Below, one piece after another: positions 62,552-64,000 of a DNA stretch of 64,000 nucleotides. The stretch comes from Janthinobacterium sp. SUN073 (GTDB lineage: Bacteria > Pseudomonadota > Gammaproteobacteria > Burkholderiales > Burkholderiaceae_D): positions 62,001 to 126,000 of the forward strand of contig NZ_JAPUBT010000007.1 of assembly GCF_030397665.1 (NCBI RefSeq), in the 5' to 3' direction. Position 1 is the stretch's first letter. Every line of letters begins with the position of its first letter. The notes beneath the pieces are model-generated. The model made no database searches, had not been told where the DNA came from, and was given only the letters and a program-made list of their open reading frames with translations. A program made the position numbers and the translations under genes.

Positions 62552-63379
62552 ATGGACGTCACCCTGAATATCATCGGCGCCGGCCATGTGGGCCGCGTGC
62601 TGGGCCGTCTGTTCGCCGGCGTGGACGGGATCGCGGTGCAGGACGTGCTGACGCGCTCGATCGCCTCGGCGCAGGCGGCCGTCGATTTCATGGGCGCCGG
62701 CACGCCTGTCGCCAGCTATGCGGCCTTGCGGCGCGCCGATGTCACCCTGCTTGCCGTCTCCGACGACCAGATCGTCCCGGCCTGCGCGGCGCTGGTGGCC
62801 GAGGGACGCCAGGCGGGCGCCATCGTGTTTCACTGCAGCGGCGCGCTGGCCTCGAACGTGCTGCTGGCGGCCACGCAGGCCGGGGCGTCGGTGGCCAGCG
62901 CCCACCCGATCCGCAGCTTTGCCGACCCGCAGCAGGTGGCCGCCACCTTTGATGGCACGTTTTGCGGCGTCGAAGGCGATCCGCTGGCGCTGGCCTTCCT
63001 CACGCCGGCCTTGAATGCCATCGGCGCGCGCCCCGTGCCCATCGACCCGGCCGCCAAGACCCTGTATCACGCCGCTGCCGTGTTTGCCAGCAACTACCTG
63101 GTGACGGTGCTCGACGCCGCCCTGCGCGCCTACCAGGCAGCCGGCATTGCCGAGCCGGTGGCGCGCGAACTGGCCCAGCCTTTGGTGACGGAAGCGGTGG
63201 CCAATGTGTTTCGCCTGGGCGCCGCGCCCGCGCTGTCCGGCCCCATCGCACGCGGCGATGCAGCCACCGTGCAACGCCAGCAGCAGGCGGTGCAAAGCTG
63301 GGATGCCGCCACGGGGGAGTTGTACCGGGCGCTGGTGGCGCCCACGCAAGATCTGGCCAGGCGCAAGCGCGGGGGATGA
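62552..63379 (+). CDS. DUF2520/Rossmann-like domain protein
   Basis: A 275-residue two-domain protein. The Rossmann domain begins NIIGAGHVGRVLGRLF (5-20) and has VTLLAVSDDQIVPA and FHCSGALAS. The C-terminal helical domain (about 140-270) carries KTLYHAAAVFASNYLVTVLDAAL, typical of DUF2520. It resembles NADP-dependent pyrroline carboxylate reductase and ketopantoate reductase folds; the substrate is unknown. It is convergent with the GGDEF gene, one base apart. Confidence 0.88.
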   Translation: MDVTLNIIGAGHVGRVLGRLFAGVDGIAVQDVLTRSIASAQAAVDFMGAGTPVASYAALRRADVTLLAVSDDQIVPACAALVAEGRQAGAIVFHCSGALASNVLLAATQAGASVASAHPIRSFADPQQVAATFDGTFCGVEGDPLALAFLTPALNAIGARPVPIDPAAKTLYHAAAVFASNYLVTVLDAALRAYQAAGIAEPVARELAQPLVTEAVANVFRLGAAPALSGPIARGDAATVQRQQQAVQSWDAATGELYRALVAPTQDLARRKRGG

Positions 63380-63380
63380 A

Positions 63381-64000
63381 TCAGGCGGCGTGCACGCCGT
63401 TACGGCCGTGATGCTTGGCCTGGTACAGGGCGCTGTCGGCGCGCGAAAAGAAGGCTGACTCGCTTTCGTCGGGCCGGTATTCGGCCACGCCCAGGCTGAT
63501 CGTCACGGGGAGCTGCGGCGCGGGCAGGCCGAAATCGTGCTGCTCGACGGCGGCGCGCAGGTTTTCCGCCACGTCCATCGCCTGCGCCAGGTTGCAGTTA
63601 TTCAGCAGCACCAGGTATTCCTCGCCGCCCCAGCGCGTGATGACGTCGCTTTCGCGCACGGTGGCGCGCGCCACGTCCGCCACGCCACGGATGACCTTGT
63701 CGCCCCACAGGTGGCCGTGGGTATCGTTGACGCGCTTGAAGAAATCGATGTCGAACAGGATGGCGGACATCGGTTGTTCGTTGCGTTTGGACAAGAGCAT
63801 GGCGCGCTGGAACAGCAATTCCAGCGATTGGCGGTTCAGCAAGCCCGTCAGCGCATCCGTCGAGGCGATGCGTTCGATGCGGCGCTGGTAGCGGTTCACC
63901 GTTAGCAAGGTCAGCAGCAGTACCAGCAGGGTGACGCCAAAGCTGATGGCCAGATTCAGGATGAACACGCCTTGCAGCGACTTGACTTCATCGCTGACAT
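63381..64000 (-). CDS. GGDEF-domain diguanylate cyclase, N-terminus outside the window
   Basis: The last 206 codons of a diguanylate cyclase. A hydrophobic segment (FILNLAISFGVTLLVLLLTLL) leads into a coil and a GGDEF domain starting STDALTGLLNRQSLE. The substrate helix is ILFDIDFFKRVNDTHGHLWGD, and the active motif reads RWGGEEY, a variant of GGEEF. No clear inhibitory RxxD site is seen. It makes c-di-GMP. The frame remains open to base 64000, so a sensor domain probably lies before it. The membrane segment suggests a periplasmic sensor. Confidence 0.9.
   Translation of the reverse strand, partial: VSDEVKSLQGVFILNLAISFGVTLLVLLLTLLTVNRYQRRIERIASTDALTGLLNRQSLELLFQRAMLLSKRNEQPMSAILFDIDFFKRVNDTHGHLWGDKVIRGVADVARATVRESDVITRWGGEEYLVLLNNCNLAQAMDVAENLRAAVEQHDFGLPAPQLPVTISLGVAEYRPDESESAFFSRADSALYQAKHHGRNGVHAA

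Overview
The window is GC-rich, gene-dense chromosomal DNA that looks like Oxalobacteraceae (Betaproteobacteria), close to Janthinobacterium, Massilia or Duganella. Reasons: SlmA next to a PabB-PabC fusion, a Burkholderiales-type branched-chain ABC cluster flanked by acyl-CoA ligases, Weimberg-type sugar-acid genes, PHB-depolymerase-type esterases, and dyad repeats of the GGGGTCGGACC type. The genus is inferred from gene content and general resemblance; no search was run. I saw no prophage, insertion sequence transposase, CRISPR array or replication origin.

Layout. 1-1.7 kb: rsgA (cut by the left edge) and a lipoprotein. 1.8-8.5 kb: a divergent locus joining polyamine chemistry to membrane biology. 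It encodes SpeD, a Gly/Ser-tailed membrane miniprotein, a double zinc-ribbon DUF4178 protein, an SPFH-SHOCT protein and a DUF350 membrane protein on the minus strand. On the plus strand are a membrane-anchored aminopropyltransferase and a Tat-exported flavin oxidase. This is the strongest candidate for an uncharacterised system.

8.5-27 kb: a sugar import and oxidation supercluster. MmsB-MmsA-ChvE faces XylX-XylB-XylD-XylFGH-XylR-epimerase-DgoK-dehydratase-lactonase-DgoA. The set covers most of a Weimberg xylose route and a De Ley-Doudoroff galactose/galactonate route, with two sugar importers and one AraC-type regulator. A 121-bp MITE-like element sits directly between the second dehydratase and the lactonase.

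27-38 kb: housekeeping and stress genes: a CoA-binding protein, PPK2, a GabD-like dehydrogenase, a type-II-order PHB-depolymerase-like esterase, a glutathione peroxidase, DUF1428, PabB-PabC, SlmA, a HAD nucleotidase, a TraB/GumN protein, tRNA-Thr(GGT), ArgB and a CWC cysteine-rich protein. 38-42.5 kb: a hybrid histidine kinase followed by a REC-HD-GYP regulator, probably a c-di-GMP signalling pair. 42.5-46.8 kb: a second PHB-depolymerase-type esterase with the opposite catalytic order, a ribbon-helix-helix protein, DUF1289, an MBL hydrolase and a nitronate-monooxygenase-like flavoprotein.

46.8-56.2 kb: one long minus-strand operon of acyl-CoA ligase, LivG, LivH, LivM, LivK, LivF, YjbR, a PaaK-like ligase and Hpt. 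A divergent Crp/Fnr regulator, coupled to a DUF4132 protein, lies at its head. 59-64 kb: Xaa-Pro aminopeptidase, a small unknown protein, MgtC, DUF924 and DUF2520 proteins in a tight plus-strand run, ending against a GGDEF protein cut by the right edge.
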